Notes: generated by a model not told the origin, from the letters alone. DNA of 64,000 nt from an uncultured Allorhizobium sp. (GCA_958439205.1 OY288189.1:124001-188000); one strand, 5' to 3'. Shown: positions 1-9,953, numbered from the stretch's first letter. Made by a program: numbers and translations.

Positions 1-1413
<1,413 letters not shown>

Positions 1414-1445
1414 GGCGCACGCCTCGACTCTGACAATGCCAATAG

Positions 1446-1475
1446 AACGGAGGGCCATCGCCCTCCGTTTTTTCT
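1446..1475. terminator. Bidirectional terminator between guaA and ogt
   Basis: A perfect 10-bp stem AACGGAGGGC / GCCCTCCGTT with a CATC tetraloop is followed by a T run on the plus strand. It lies between the convergent guaA and methyltransferase genes and fits a Rho-independent terminator for guaA. Confidence 0.85.
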
Positions 1476-1485
1476 TGGCCCCTTC

Positions 1486-2046
1486 TCATAAGCCGAAGGA
1501 CTGCTGGGCCGGGGTCGTGTCGGGCAATTCGACACCTTCCAGCTCCAGCATACGCTGCTTTGAGTCCGATCCGCCGGGGGCGGAAAAGCCACCGATCTTT
1601 CGCCCCGCGGCCAGAACCCGGTGACACGGAATGATGAGCGGGATGGGGTTCTTGGCCATGGCCTGGCCGATCGTCCAGGCGCCGGCCGGACCAAGTTCCA
1701 GCGCCCCAGCGAGCCCGCCATAGGTCGTGGTGCTCCCCCAGCCGAGACGGCGGGTGGCGAGATAGATCTGCCGGTACAGATCGGTCTGTGCTGAGAGGTC
1801 GAGAGGCAGGTCGGAGAAGTCGCTGCGTTCACCTTCAAAGTAGCTGCGCGCACGATCGATGACGACTGCGATGTCCGCAGTCGGAGACGCGCGCTCCGCA
1901 CCCGTAAATCGCCGACGAATGGCGCGCTCTGCCTGCTCCGGCTCGTCACCCGGCAGGTGAAAGCCGCAAATGCCTGCATCGGTCCAGGCAATCGCACAGG
2001 TGCCACTCTTTGTCTCGAACACCGCAAAGGCGTGTTTGGTCGCCAT
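1486..2046 (-). CDS. ogt: Methylated-DNA--[protein]-cysteine S-methyltransferase
   Basis: Suicide DNA-repair protein that takes the alkyl group from O6-alkylguanine onto its own cysteine. The active-site motif PCHRV (Cys about 141 of 186) is present, preceded by the GxxxTYGxLA helix-turn-helix region of the C-terminal DNA-binding domain. The N-terminal part has the usual small alpha/beta domain. I start at the ATG at 2046; an in-frame TTG two codons upstream is the alternative. There is no fused Ada-type AraC domain, so this is the stand-alone Ogt form. It is divergent from the ArsC-like gene across about 170 bases and convergent with guaA. Confidence 0.93.
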   Translation of the reverse strand: MATKHAFAVFETKSGTCAIAWTDAGICGFHLPGDEPEQAERAIRRRFTGAERASPTADIAVVIDRARSYFEGERSDFSDLPLDLSAQTDLYRQIYLATRRLGWGSTTTYGGLAGALELGPAGAWTIGQAMAKNPIPLIIPCHRVLAAGRKIGGFSAPGGSDSKQRMLELEGVELPDTTPAQQSFGL

Positions 2047-2219
2047 GATCAAGCATCCTCTCCTGACGTTACAGGTTGGCCCGCTCTACGCGATCGATCA
2101 ACCGTTTTATGCCGGGCCTGCAAAGACTTTCCAACGGGTGTGCAGCGAGACCAAGTGGTCGGCTTGCCAGCCGTGCGATCGTCTTGCTATCCGTCGGTCA
2201 CGAACAGGAGACATGCGGC

Positions 2220-2567
2220 ATGACCACCATCTACGGCATCAAGAACTGCGACACGATGAAAAAGGCGCGCACCTGGCTTGAGAGCCAAGCCGTGGCGCAT
2301 AACTTCCACGACTACAAGGCCAAAGGCATCGATGCGTCGACACTCGACGGCTGGATCGACAAAGTCGGCTGGGAAGTGTTGCTCAACAAGGCCGGCACGA
2401 CGTTCAAGAAGCTTGAGGACGCGCAGAAAGAGAACCTCGACGCGGCAAAAGCCAAGGCGCTGATGCTGGAGCAACCCTCGATGATCAAGCGGCCGGTGCT
2501 CGATGTGGACGGAAAGCTCACGGTCGGCTTCAAGCCGGAGATCTATCAGCAGACCTTCAAGGCCTGA
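2220..2567 (+). CDS. ArsC/Spx-family reductase-like protein (YffB type)
   Basis: A 115-residue thioredoxin-fold protein of the ArsC/Spx family. It opens with TTIYGIKNCDTMKKA, the family's N-terminal strand and the single-cysteine NCDT motif of the YffB subgroup, and retains the RPVL strand near residue 90. Only the first cysteine of a CxxC is present, so a glutathione-dependent reductase is more likely than true arsenate reductase; the substrate is unknown. The start at 2220 follows CAGGAGACA; longer upstream frames lack a ribosome binding site. The stop is 4 bases from the YbaK gene, so the two are probably co-transcribed. Confidence 0.85.
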   Translation: MTTIYGIKNCDTMKKARTWLESQAVAHNFHDYKAKGIDASTLDGWIDKVGWEVLLNKAGTTFKKLEDAQKENLDAAKAKALMLEQPSMIKRPVLDVDGKLTVGFKPEIYQQTFKA

Positions 2568-2571
2568 TCCC

Positions 2572-3045
2572 ATGGCGAAGACCACCCGCGCCACGCAGTT
2601 TCTCGACAAGGCCGGCGTCGCCTATACCACCGCGACTTACGACTATGACCCGAATGCCGAGCGCATCGGGCTGCAGGCGGCAGAGGCGATCGGCGAGCAT
2701 CCCTCGCGGGTGTTGAAGACGCTGATGGCGGAACTCGACGGCAAGCCGGTCTGCGTGGTCGTGCCCTCCGACAAGGAGGTCTCGATGAAGAAGCTGGCGA
2801 GCGCCTTTGGCGGCAAGTCGGCGGCCATGATGAAGCCTGCCAATGCCGAGAAGCTCACCGGCTTTGTCGTTGGCGGCATCAGCCCCTTCGGCCAGAAGAA
2901 GCATGTGCCGACGGCCATCGAGATCTCAGCTATGGATGAGGCGCTCGTCTACATGAATGGCGGCCAGCGCGGGTTGCAGGTGCGGCTTTCGCCGCAGGAT
3001 GCGCTTGAGGCGCTTGGCGCCATTGCCGCACCGCTCACGGCCTGA
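2572..3045 (+). CDS. ybaK: Cys-tRNA(Pro)/Cys-tRNA(Cys) deacylase, YbaK/EbsC family
   Basis: Trans-editing enzyme that hydrolyses mischarged Cys-tRNA(Pro). At 157 residues it has the family length. Visible family blocks are MAKTTRATQFLDKAGVAY at the N-terminus, the VLKTLMAELDGKPVCVVVPSDKEVS strand pair with the catalytic Lys, and GGISPFGQKKHVPT near residue 105, the signature loop of the YbaK fold. It starts 4 bases after the ArsC-like gene and likely shares its transcript. The chosen ATG begins the conserved domain; an upstream in-frame start would lie inside the preceding gene. Confidence 0.92.
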   Translation: MAKTTRATQFLDKAGVAYTTATYDYDPNAERIGLQAAEAIGEHPSRVLKTLMAELDGKPVCVVVPSDKEVSMKKLASAFGGKSAAMMKPANAEKLTGFVVGGISPFGQKKHVPTAIEISAMDEALVYMNGGQRGLQVRLSPQDALEALGAIAAPLTA

Positions 3046-3129
3046 CCTGATCCATGGTTTGGCGCCATGGTCTGGACTTCGCCATCTTTCCCCTTAAGTC
3101 TGGCGTGACAGTCAAAACAGGAATACCCC

Positions 3130-4380
3130 ATGACCCTCCCCGATCTCTCCGCCTCCATCGATCCTCAAAAACTCGACAAACTCGCCGAGGTGGCGATCAA
3201 GGTTGGGTTGCAGTTGCAAAAGGGCCAGGACCTGGTGCTGACGGCCCCGCTCGTCGCCGTGCCGCTGGTGCGGCTGATCACGGCCCATGCCTATAAGGCG
3301 GGCGCATCTACTGTCACGACCTTCTATTCGGACGAGGAAACGACGCTTGCGCGTTATCGCCATGGTCACGACGCGAGTTTCGATCGGGCGCCGAACTGGC
3401 TCTATGACGGCATGGCCAAGGCCTATGAGAACGGGGCCGCCCGTCTGGCGATCGCCGGCGACAATCCGCTGCTGCTGTCGCAGGAAGATCCTGCCAAGGT
3501 GGGCCGCGCCAATAAGGCGACCTCGATCGCCTACAAGCCGGCGCTGGAGCACATCTCCAACTTCGATATCAACTGGAATATCTGCTCCTATCCGAACCCG
3601 TCCTGGGCGAAGCTCGTCTTCCCGGATCTGCCGACCGAAGAGGCCGTGCGCAAGCTGGCCGATGCCATCTTCGCCGCCTCGCGCGTCGACCGCGACGATC
3701 CGATCAGCGCCTGGGCGGACCACAATGCGGAGCTGAGGAAGCGGTCGACCTGGCTGAACGGCGAGCGCTTCTCAGCGCTGCATTTCACCGGCCCGGGCAC
3801 GGACCTGAAGGTTGGCCTCGCGGATGGTCACGAATGGCATGGCGGCGCCTCGACGGCGAAGAACGGCGTGACCTGCAATCCGAACATTCCGACCGAGGAA
3901 GTCTTCACCACGCCGCATGCGCTGAAAGTGGAGGGCCATGTCTCCTCGACCAAGCCGCTTTCCCATCAGGGCACGCTGATCGACGACATCCAAGTGCGTT
4001 TCGAAGGCGGCAGGATCGTCGAGGCCAAGGCTTCGAAGGGCGAGGCCGTGCTCAACAAGGTGCTCGATACCGACGAGGGCGCACGCCGGCTCGGCGAAGT
4101 GGCGCTCGTGCCGCATTCCTCGCCGATCTCGGCCTCCGGCGTACTCTTCTACAACACGCTGTTCGACGAGAACGCCTCCTGCCATATCGCGCTCGGCCAG
4201 TGCTATTCGAAGTGCTTCCTGGATGGCGCCTCGCTCAGCCAGGACCAGATCAAGGCGCAGGGCGGCAATTCCTCGCTGATCCACATCGACTGGATGATCG
4301 GCTCGGACAAGGTGGATATCGACGGCATTCGTGCGGATGGCTCGAAAGTGCCGGTCATGCGCAAGGGTGAGTGGGCCTAA
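3130..4380 (+). CDS. Aminopeptidase, peptidase family M29
   Basis: A 416-residue cytosolic metallo-aminopeptidase of the M29 (AmpS/aminopeptidase T) family, which uses two divalent metals such as Co or Zn to remove N-terminal residues. Family blocks include FTGPGTDLKVGL (about residue 220), CNIPTEEVFTTP in the form NPNIPTEEVFTTP, the metal-binding VPHSSPIS strand, and FDENASCHIALGQCY. The C-terminus SSLIHIDWMIGSDKVDIDG carries the last metal ligands. Length matches the family. It is followed by a clear terminator and probably forms its own unit or the end of the arsC-like/ybaK transcript (84-base gap). Confidence 0.94.
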   Translation: MTLPDLSASIDPQKLDKLAEVAIKVGLQLQKGQDLVLTAPLVAVPLVRLITAHAYKAGASTVTTFYSDEETTLARYRHGHDASFDRAPNWLYDGMAKAYENGAARLAIAGDNPLLLSQEDPAKVGRANKATSIAYKPALEHISNFDINWNICSYPNPSWAKLVFPDLPTEEAVRKLADAIFAASRVDRDDPISAWADHNAELRKRSTWLNGERFSALHFTGPGTDLKVGLADGHEWHGGASTAKNGVTCNPNIPTEEVFTTPHALKVEGHVSSTKPLSHQGTLIDDIQVRFEGGRIVEAKASKGEAVLNKVLDTDEGARRLGEVALVPHSSPISASGVLFYNTLFDENASCHIALGQCYSKCFLDGASLSQDQIKAQGGNSSLIHIDWMIGSDKVDIDGIRADGSKVPVMRKGEWA

Positions 4381-4407
4381 GGCCCCCGCCTCAACCACGG
4401 ACAACAA

Positions 4408-4444
4408 AAAACCCCGTCCTGTCGCCAGGGCGGGGTTTTGTTTT
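4408..4444 (+). terminator. Rho-independent terminator after the M29 aminopeptidase
   Basis: AAAACCCCG pairs with CGGGGTTTT, continued inside by CCTG/CAGG around a TCGC loop. T runs flank both sides, so it can serve the minus-strand gene that ends at 4461 as well. Confidence 0.85.
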
Positions 4445-4460
4445 CATCGCTTCGGGTCGA

Positions 4461-4814
4461 TCAGCGGTAGTAGACGACCTTGCCGCCGTTGAACGCGGTC
4501 TGCACCCAGAGCACATTGTGCGGGGCAATGCCGCGAACTTCGAGGGCGGCCGACAGGCTCGGGTCTTCCGTCACCATAGCCTGTGCCAGACGCATGCTGT
4601 TACCGGTCGGGTAGATGGCCTGCTGCGGGTAGGTGTGGCGATCAAAGCCGCCGCGATCAACGCGAATGGCGGTGACATTGCCGTTGTACTGCTTGCCGAA
4701 CAGGATTTCGCGGGGTGTCCAGCCGCCGGCTTCGACATAGGTCGCGGCCTGGGCTGAAACGCCACCGACAGTGGCCACAGCCAAAGCTGCGGCGAGAACA
4801 AGTTTCTTCTTCAT
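4461..4814 (-). CDS. Small secreted protein of unknown function
   Basis: A 117-residue protein with a clear Sec signal peptide (KKK, then a hydrophobic LVLAAALAVATVGGVSA core, likely cut after AQA). The mature part is about 95 residues with one motif-like stretch, GGWTPREILFGKQYNGN, and ends in VQTAFNGGKVVYYR; it has no cysteine. I do not recognise a domain. The start at 4814 is preferred over an ATG two codons upstream because GGAG then sits 7 bases ahead. A hairpin with arms CCGGATG/CATCCGG (4832-4855) lies in the 5' leader. Probably periplasmic. Confidence 0.75.
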   Translation of the reverse strand: MKKKLVLAAALAVATVGGVSAQAATYVEAGGWTPREILFGKQYNGNVTAIRVDRGGFDRHTYPQQAIYPTGNSMRLAQAMVTEDPSLSAALEVRGIAPHNVLWVQTAFNGGKVVYYR

Positions 4815-4913
4815 AGTCATGCTCCGTTTGACCGGATGCTTGGGAGCACATCCGGCTTCAGGCGCAGATGTGGCAATGATGAAGATAGTTGTCTAGTATA
4901 ATCACATGAGATT

Positions 4914-4935
4914 GATCGATTGCGCGCAATCGATC
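4914..4935. repeat. Perfect 22-bp palindrome
   Basis: Between the secreted protein and the DUF6481 gene lies an uninterrupted 22-bp palindrome whose half is GATCGATTGCG. There is no loop and no T run, so it resembles a dimeric protein-binding site more than a terminator. Its owner is unknown. Confidence 0.6.
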
Positions 4936-5029
4936 TTCACATCATCGATCTTTACATCGCGGGGGCCACCGACTGTCGCGATGGCCTGTCTTCACGGATG
5001 GGCTCGATCGCTCATCCGACAGCTGGCGA

Positions 5030-5410
5030 TCAGCTCTGGCGCGCCTTGCGGGCGGCATAACGACGGTCGCGCTCGGCCTTGCGGGCTGCTTCGTCTTCGA
5101 CAACGCGGCTGATGCGCGAAGCTTCAGCGTGTTCGCGAGCATCCTTTTCGGCGTTGGCCTCGGCAATCAGGGCTTCCTCGCGTTCGCGGGCTTCCTGTTC
5201 GGCACGAGCCTTTTCTTCGGCCTTCAGGCGCGTGCGCTCGGCATGACGCTGCTCACGCTCTTCGGCGCGGGCGACACGCTCTGCCATGCGGGCTTCGCGT
5301 TCGGGATCGGCTGCGGCATGGGCCGCCTTATAGGCCTGAAGCAATGCCGCCTTGGCGTCTGTTGCTGTGGTGCGGCGTTCGGCCAGGCCATGGTCTCTGC
5401 TGAATTTCAT
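5030..5410 (-). CDS. DUF6481 family charged coiled-coil protein
   Basis: A 126-residue protein that is almost entirely Glu, Arg, Ala and Lys from residue 35 on (ERVARAEEREQRHAERTR and similar), predicting a long soluble helix or coiled coil. The N-terminus MKFSRDHGLAERR is the conserved part of what I take to be the DUF6481 family. No catalytic motif is visible. It follows a second small charged protein and the cold-shock gene on the same strand with short gaps, so it may be part of a cold- or stress-response group. Function unknown. Confidence 0.75.
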   Translation of the reverse strand: MKFSRDHGLAERRTTATDAKAALLQAYKAAHAAADPEREARMAERVARAEEREQRHAERTRLKAEEKARAEQEAREREEALIAEANAEKDAREHAEASRISRVVEDEAARKAERDRRYAARKARQS

Positions 5411-5439
5411 CGGTGCTCCGATCTCTTGGACAATAGGGG

Positions 5440-5661
5440 TCAGGTGCGTGCGCGCTTGGCGACAAGAGCCGCCGTGGCGCTTTCGCGCGCTTCGCGTTCG
5501 CGGGTGAGCCGAGCCTCGCGCAGGCGGATGGTCTTCTCATCGCGCGCCGAGGTGATCGCGTCCTGCTCGTCAATCGCGCGACCACGCGCGAGAAACTGAG
5601 ACTGCGTCTTCGCAAAAGCGATTTCGGCGGTCTGGCGCGACTTGGTGAGTTGTTCGGTCAT
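5440..5661 (-). CDS. Small charged hypothetical protein
   Basis: A 73-residue protein starting MTEQLTKSRQTAEIAF, rich in Arg, Ala and Glu and predicted helical throughout. The start at 5661 has AAGGAG seven bases upstream; the longer frame upstream has no ribosome binding site and crosses the cold-shock terminator. It ends 29 bases before the DUF6481 gene, which shares its composition (both end in a basic Ala/Arg-rich tail), so the two look like a co-transcribed pair. No known domain recognised. Confidence 0.7.
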   Translation of the reverse strand: MTEQLTKSRQTAEIAFAKTQSQFLARGRAIDEQDAITSARDEKTIRLREARLTREREARESATAALVAKRART

Positions 5662-5696
5662 GTCGTCTCCTTTCAGGAGCACTGCCCTCGCGAGCA

Positions 5697-5729
5697 ATAA
5701 AAAAAGGCCAGGCGAACCGCCTGACCTTC
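5697..5729 (-). terminator. Terminator downstream of the cold-shock gene
   Basis: On the minus strand a hairpin with CAGGCG/CGCCTG core, extended by AAGG/CCTT across one mismatch, runs into a stretch of seven T. It separates the cold-shock transcript from the small charged genes that follow. Confidence 0.8.
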
Positions 5730-5794
5730 CGTGGGATCGTGCCTTCGACAGTGCCAGTACATCCGTGGTCAAAGGAAAGCGGATCCCGGATCTA

Positions 5795-6004
5795 TCAGGC
5801 TGCCTGCAGGTTGCAGGCCGACATCTTGCCCGACTTGTTGTCGCGCTCCATGTCGTAAGCCAGCTTCTGGCCTTCAACGATTTCGCGCATGCCGGAGCGT
5901 TCAACTGCCGAGATGTGAACGAATGCGTCCGGGCCGCCGTTGTCAGGCTGAATGAAGCCGAAGCCCTTGGTGGAATTAAACCATTTTACTGTGCCAGTGG
6001 TCAT
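5795..6004 (-). CDS. cspA: Cold-shock protein (CspA family)
   Basis: A 69-residue single cold-shock domain that binds single-stranded RNA or DNA and acts as an RNA chaperone. RNP1 is seen as KGFGFI and RNP2 as DAFVHIS, with the usual MTTGTVKWFN start. The start at 6004 fits the family; a longer in-frame version from 6142 would add a non-conserved tail. The 230-base gap upstream probably holds the promoter and a long cold-shock-type 5' leader, though I cannot define either. It has its own terminator. Confidence 0.95.
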   Translation of the reverse strand: MTTGTVKWFNSTKGFGFIQPDNGGPDAFVHISAVERSGMREIVEGQKLAYDMERDNKSGKMSACNLQAA

Positions 6005-6237
6005 GATGAACCCTTTCATAGCGTATAGAGTGCCGCAGCGCGGATGCGCTGTGGAGGTAACGATTTTTGAAAGGAAGGTTCGACAGGGCGCGGGCTGTTC
6101 CGCGCGATAACCAAAGCTTAGCAAGCAACAATCGATGAGCAATAGATAGAGGCAATCCTAATGAAAGTCAACCATCGGTTTTCATTCGGTCCGAAATCTC
6201 AATCAAAAGTGTAAATCGCAGCCCTACAACCAAACCC

Positions 6238-7095
6238 TCATCCGCCACTTGCCCGTTGCGCCATCCATACGCTTGCAAGCACCGTGACGAAGCCGAGCAT
6301 CTGCGGCAGGCTGAGGCTCTGGCCGAGAAGCAACCAGCCCAGCAAAGTGGCGACGAGAGGGCTCAGGAACCCGAGAGACGCGACGGCTGCGGGTTCGAGC
6401 CGCGCGATCCCCCGGAACCAGATGATGTAGGTGAGCGCGCCGCCAACCACGCCCAGCCAGAGGAAGCCCAGAATGTTGGGGCCTGTCAGCGGCGGTAGTG
6501 GCGGTTCGAGCAGAAGGGCGAGCGGGACGAGCAGAAGGCCGCCCGCCGTCAGCTGCCATGCCGTAAAGGTCAGTGCCGGCACATCCGGCTGCCAGTGACG
6601 CGTCAGCACCGTTCCGGCCGCCATGGAAAGCGCTCCGGCCAGCCCGGCGACAATGCCGATCGGATCGAGAGTGGCACTCGGCGTCAGCACCAGCAGCCCG
6701 ACACCGCCCAGTCCGGCCAGTGCGGCGAGCACGGCAGCCGGTCGGATCCTTCGCCCCATGACCAGGCGCGCAAGGCCGATAACGATCAACGGCTGGACGG
6801 CGCCGACGGTCGCTGCCACGCCACCCGGCAAGCGGTAGGCGGAGATAAAGAGCATGGCCCAAAAGAAGGTGAAGTTCAGCGCACCGAGGATCGTGACACG
6901 CCACCACCAATGCCCACGCGGCAGCGTGCGGAAGACAAGGAGAAGCAGAAGCCCTGCCGGCAGGGCGCGCAGCATCGCCACATGCAGTGGATAGCCGGCA
7001 GGAAGCAGCTCAGTTGTGGCGACATAAGTCGTCCCCCAGATGGCCGGTGCGAGGGCGGTTGTCGCGAGGATCAAGCGTTTCGAATTCGTCTTCAT
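6238..7095 (-). CDS. EamA/DMT-family transporter
   Basis: A 285-residue inner-membrane protein with about ten hydrophobic segments arranged as two EamA repeats (first repeat APAIWGTTYVATTELLP, second from about residue 150). Such proteins export amino acids or small metabolites; the substrate is unknown here. It is divergent from a MarR regulator across an 82-base region holding one perfect and one imperfect copy of an 18-bp palindrome, so control by that MarR protein is likely. Confidence 0.88.
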   Translation of the reverse strand: MKTNSKRLILATTALAPAIWGTTYVATTELLPAGYPLHVAMLRALPAGLLLLLVFRTLPRGHWWWRVTILGALNFTFFWAMLFISAYRLPGGVAATVGAVQPLIVIGLARLVMGRRIRPAAVLAALAGLGGVGLLVLTPSATLDPIGIVAGLAGALSMAAGTVLTRHWQPDVPALTFTAWQLTAGGLLLVPLALLLEPPLPPLTGPNILGFLWLGVVGGALTYIIWFRGIARLEPAAVASLGFLSPLVATLLGWLLLGQSLSLPQMLGFVTVLASVWMAQRASGG

Positions 7096-7101
7096 GTCAA
7101 G

Positions 7102-7119
7102 TATCTCGATGTCAAGGCA
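7102..7119. promoter_or_regulatory. Second, imperfect MarR operator copy
   Basis: TATCTCGATGTCAAGGCA matches the perfect palindrome at 7139 at 14 of 18 positions and lies nearer the transporter start. It is probably a secondary binding site for the same regulator. Confidence 0.5.
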
Positions 7120-7138
7120 CTTGGAAGATAGAAGGTTT

Positions 7139-7156
7139 TATCTTGACGTCAAGATA
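7139..7156. promoter_or_regulatory. Perfect 18-bp palindrome, likely MarR operator
   Basis: TATCTTGACGTCAAGATA is a perfect inverted repeat 22 bases ahead of the MarR start, between the divergent MarR and transporter genes. Length and symmetry fit a MarR-family dimer site. Confidence 0.75.
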
Positions 7157-7177
7157 CATTCGCCGCTAACTACCTTC

Positions 7178-7681
7178 ATGACCAAAAGCGATCAAGACGC
7201 CGTCGATCAGATCCTCCAACAATGGAGCCGGGAGCGCCCGGATCTCGATGTGACACCCATGGGGCTGATCGGACGGCTCGGACGGCTTCGCGCCCATATC
7301 TCGCGAGCGCATGACACGGTCTTCCAGCGCCACGGGTTGAACAGCGCGAGCTTCGACCTGCTCGCGACGCTGCGCCGCTCCGGCCCGCCCTTTCAGCTGA
7401 CGCCTTCGGATCTTCTGGAAACGATGATGATCACATCCGGGACGATGACGAACCGGATCGATCAGTTGGAGAAGCAGGGACTAGTGGAGCGGCTGCCGCA
7501 TCCCGAGGACCGGCGGGCCCTGCTGGTCGCACTGACGGAGAAGGGACGCGTGGTGATCGACTCTGCCGTCACCGAGCATGTCGAAAATCAGCATCACCTG
7601 GTCGAGCCCCTGACGCTGGAGGAGCGAACGGTTCTGGACGGGCTGCTGAAGAAGTATCTGACGGCTTTCGAAACGCCCTAA
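7178..7681 (+). CDS. MarR-family transcriptional regulator
   Basis: A 167-residue winged-helix regulator. The DNA-binding region runs from about residue 60 to 125 (ETMMITSGTMTNRIDQLEKQGLVERLPHPEDRRALLVALTEKG), with the conserved D/R pair of the wing (DRR). The start at 7178 matches family length and leaves both palindromes upstream, consistent with autoregulation. It is divergent from an EamA transporter and overlaps by 3 bases, tail to tail, with a quinone-reductase-like gene. MarR proteins commonly respond to phenolics, quinones or drugs; the ligand here is not shown. Confidence 0.92.
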   Translation: MTKSDQDAVDQILQQWSRERPDLDVTPMGLIGRLGRLRAHISRAHDTVFQRHGLNSASFDLLATLRRSGPPFQLTPSDLLETMMITSGTMTNRIDQLEKQGLVERLPHPEDRRALLVALTEKGRVVIDSAVTEHVENQHHLVEPLTLEERTVLDGLLKKYLTAFETP

Positions 7682-8277
7682 AGGCTTGCAAAAGCGGCCT
7701 TGATCCTTGTCAGGAAGTTCCGGCGCTTCTCATCCGTCGCGCGGTCCATGTCGTGAATGGCGAGCATGCGGAAATCCACGCCCTTGGCACAGAAGGCGGC
7801 GACGCCGCGCTTCAGGATGCGCTTGACCGGATTGCCCATGTAGAGATGCACCACCCACCAGGGTGAACCCGTCGAGGTCACGACCCAGAAGCTGCGGATG
7901 TTTATCATCAGCGGCACGATCCGCCCCCCGGCCTTGTCGTGGCCGAAGGCGACGCCCGGCACGAAGATGCGGTCGATGAAGCCCTTCATGATCGCTGGCA
8001 GATTGAACCACCATTGCGGAAAGACAAGCACGAGACCATCGGCCGCCTTCAGCCGCTCGACGATGCCGGAGACTTCCGTCGGTTGATAACCGGGCTCCAT
8101 ATAGGCGGCGCGTTCGGCTGCCGAGAGGCGCGGGTCGAAATCCTCGGCATAGAGATCGAGCAGGTCGACCGTGTGGCCCTTCGCTTCCAGCGTTTCGACC
8201 ACGGCCCTTGCCGCAGACGCGGCGAAGCTTTCCGGCAGGGGATGGGCGAGCACGACGAGGAAGCGTCGGGCGACCAT
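7678..8277 (-). CDS. NAD(P)H-dependent flavin oxidoreductase (NQO1/MdaB/KefF-like fold)
   Basis: A 199-residue flavodoxin-fold protein. The FMN/FAD phosphate loop is AHPLPESFA near the N-terminus, and FPQWWFNLPAIMKGFIDRIF (about residue 85-105) is the family signature, including the PxxWF motif. It probably reduces quinones or similar electrophiles with NAD(P)H. Its ATG overlaps the xseA stop (ATGA), so translation is probably coupled to xseA; its 3' end overlaps the convergent marR gene. The neighbouring MarR gene suggests, but does not prove, a shared stress. Confidence 0.88.
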   Translation of the reverse strand: MVARRFLVVLAHPLPESFAASAARAVVETLEAKGHTVDLLDLYAEDFDPRLSAAERAAYMEPGYQPTEVSGIVERLKAADGLVLVFPQWWFNLPAIMKGFIDRIFVPGVAFGHDKAGGRIVPLMINIRSFWVVTSTGSPWWVVHLYMGNPVKRILKRGVAAFCAKGVDFRMLAIHDMDRATDEKRRNFLTRIKAAFASL

Positions 8278-9887
8278 CAGAACAGACTGCCCTGCCCGGC
8301 AGGCGGCTCGCTCTTGCGCACCGGCTTGGACACGGCTGCGGCGCGGGCCGGCTGTGCTACCGACGGTTCCGGCGGTGCTACACCTTCGCCGGCGACGGCC
8401 GCAACGCGGCCATCCGCAAATTCGATCGCGATCGTCTGACCGTGCGACAGCGCTTCCGCACGGGACAGCGGGCGATCGTTTTCGTCGCGGATCACGGCAT
8501 AACCGCGAGCGAGCACGTTCTTGTAAGAGAGTGACTGCAGGACGCGATCCTGCGAGACCAGGGCCTGACGCGCGCGGCGAAGGTCGTTCATCACGGCACT
8601 GTCGGCGCGACGACCGAGGCTTTCAAGCCTGTCCTTCGACCGCTCCGTCATTGCCTTCAGCCGCCCCGGCACCGCCGTCAACGTGGCGTCGAAGCGGCCG
8701 AGACGCGCCTTGTTGCGGTCGATCAGGCGCTCGATGACCCGTTCGGCGCGAACCGCGTTTTCAGATAGTTTCTGCCTACGCTCCACCAACTGCCGCGCCA
8801 GCATATCCGGCGAGAGCTTGGCCGCCGCACGCTCGAAGCTGCGACGCTTGTTCATGGTATTGAGCTCGAGACTGCGGCCAAGACCGGCGGCCGCCTCGTC
8901 GAAGCGGCGGCGCGGCAAAGCCAGCAACTGGTCGAGCGAGGGCAGCGCCCGAACGAGGCTGCGCAGGTTCTGGCGGCGGTTGTCCATCTGGCGGTTCATG
9001 GCACCGGACAGCCGCGCGGCAAGTGTCGCGACCTGCGCCTCAAGATCGGCTCTGACCGGAACCGCCATTTCGGCAGCCCCCGTCGGCGTCGGTGCGCGGA
9101 CATCGGCGGCGTAGTCGATCAGCGTCCAGTCGGTCTCGTGGCCGACGGCGGAGATCAGCGGAATGGTGCTGGCAGCCGCAGCACGCACCACCGCCTCGTC
9201 GTTGAAGCTCCAGAGATCCTCAAGGCTACCGCCTCCGCGGGCGACGATCAGCACGTCCGGTCGCGGGATCGACCCGCCAGACTCGAACGCATTGAAGCCG
9301 TGGATGGCATTTGCCACCTCGTCGCCGGAGCCTTCGCCCTGCACCTTGACCGGCCAGACCAGCACATGAACCGGGAAACGGTCAGAGATGCGGTGCAGGA
9401 TATCGCGGATGACGGCTCCGGTCGGCGAGGTCACGACCCCGATGACCTTCGGCAGGAAGGGCAGGAGCTGCTTGCGCGCCGGGTCGAACAGACCTTCAGC
9501 CGTGAAGCGGCGCTTGCGCTCCTCGATCAGCGCCATCAGGGCGCCGGCGCCGGCCGGCTCCATCTGCTCGATGACGATCTGATACTTCGACGAGCCGGGG
9601 AAGGTCGTGACCTTGCCGGTCGCGATCACTTCCATGCCCTCTTCCGGGCGATATTTCAGCTTCGAGAAGGAGCCTTTCCAGATCACCGCATCGATACGGG
9701 CCTTGTCGTCTTTCAGGCTGAAATAGGCATGGCCGGAGGAATGCGGCCCGCGATAGCCGGAGATTTCGCCGCGCACGCGGACATGATCGAAAGAGGTTTC
9801 GATGGTGCGCTTGATCGAGCCCGAGAGTTCCGAAACGGAGAACTCGGTGAGGTTCGTCGGCGAATCGCTGTCGAAGAAATTGCTCAT
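8277..9887 (-). CDS. xseA: Exodeoxyribonuclease VII large subunit
   Basis: Large subunit of ExoVII, which degrades single-stranded DNA in mismatch and crosslink repair. The N-terminal OB-fold contains [19 protein letters not shown]; the catalytic core has [14 protein letters not shown] and [16 protein letters not shown]; a long Arg-rich coiled coil follows (about residues 270-420). The C-terminus is a Pro/Ala-rich tail ending in GSLF. I start at 9887 (MSNFF) because AGGAA then has 6-base spacing; an ATG two codons earlier is possible. The small subunit xseB is not in the window. The oxidoreductase downstream starts inside its stop codon. Confidence 0.96.
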   Translation of the reverse strand: MSNFFDSDSPTNLTEFSVSELSGSIKRTIETSFDHVRVRGEISGYRGPHSSGHAYFSLKDDKARIDAVIWKGSFSKLKYRPEEGMEVIATGKVTTFPGSSKYQIVIEQMEPAGAGALMALIEERKRRFTAEGLFDPARKQLLPFLPKVIGVVTSPTGAVIRDILHRISDRFPVHVLVWPVKVQGEGSGDEVANAIHGFNAFESGGSIPRPDVLIVARGGGSLEDLWSFNDEAVVRAAAASTIPLISAVGHETDWTLIDYAADVRAPTPTGAAEMAVPVRADLEAQVATLAARLSGAMNRQMDNRRQNLRSLVRALPSLDQLLALPRRRFDEAAAGLGRSLELNTMNKRRSFERAAAKLSPDMLARQLVERRQKLSENAVRAERVIERLIDRNKARLGRFDATLTAVPGRLKAMTERSKDRLESLGRRADSAVMNDLRRARQALVSQDRVLQSLSYKNVLARGYAVIRDENDRPLSRAEALSHGQTIAIEFADGRVAAVAGEGVAPPEPSVAQPARAAAVSKPVRKSEPPAGQGSLF

Positions 9888-9953
9888 GGCCATTTCCTAG
9901 CGGAAAATGAGAGCGAGATCAGCCCGCCTACGCAGGTGATCCCGCGCTTTCCG

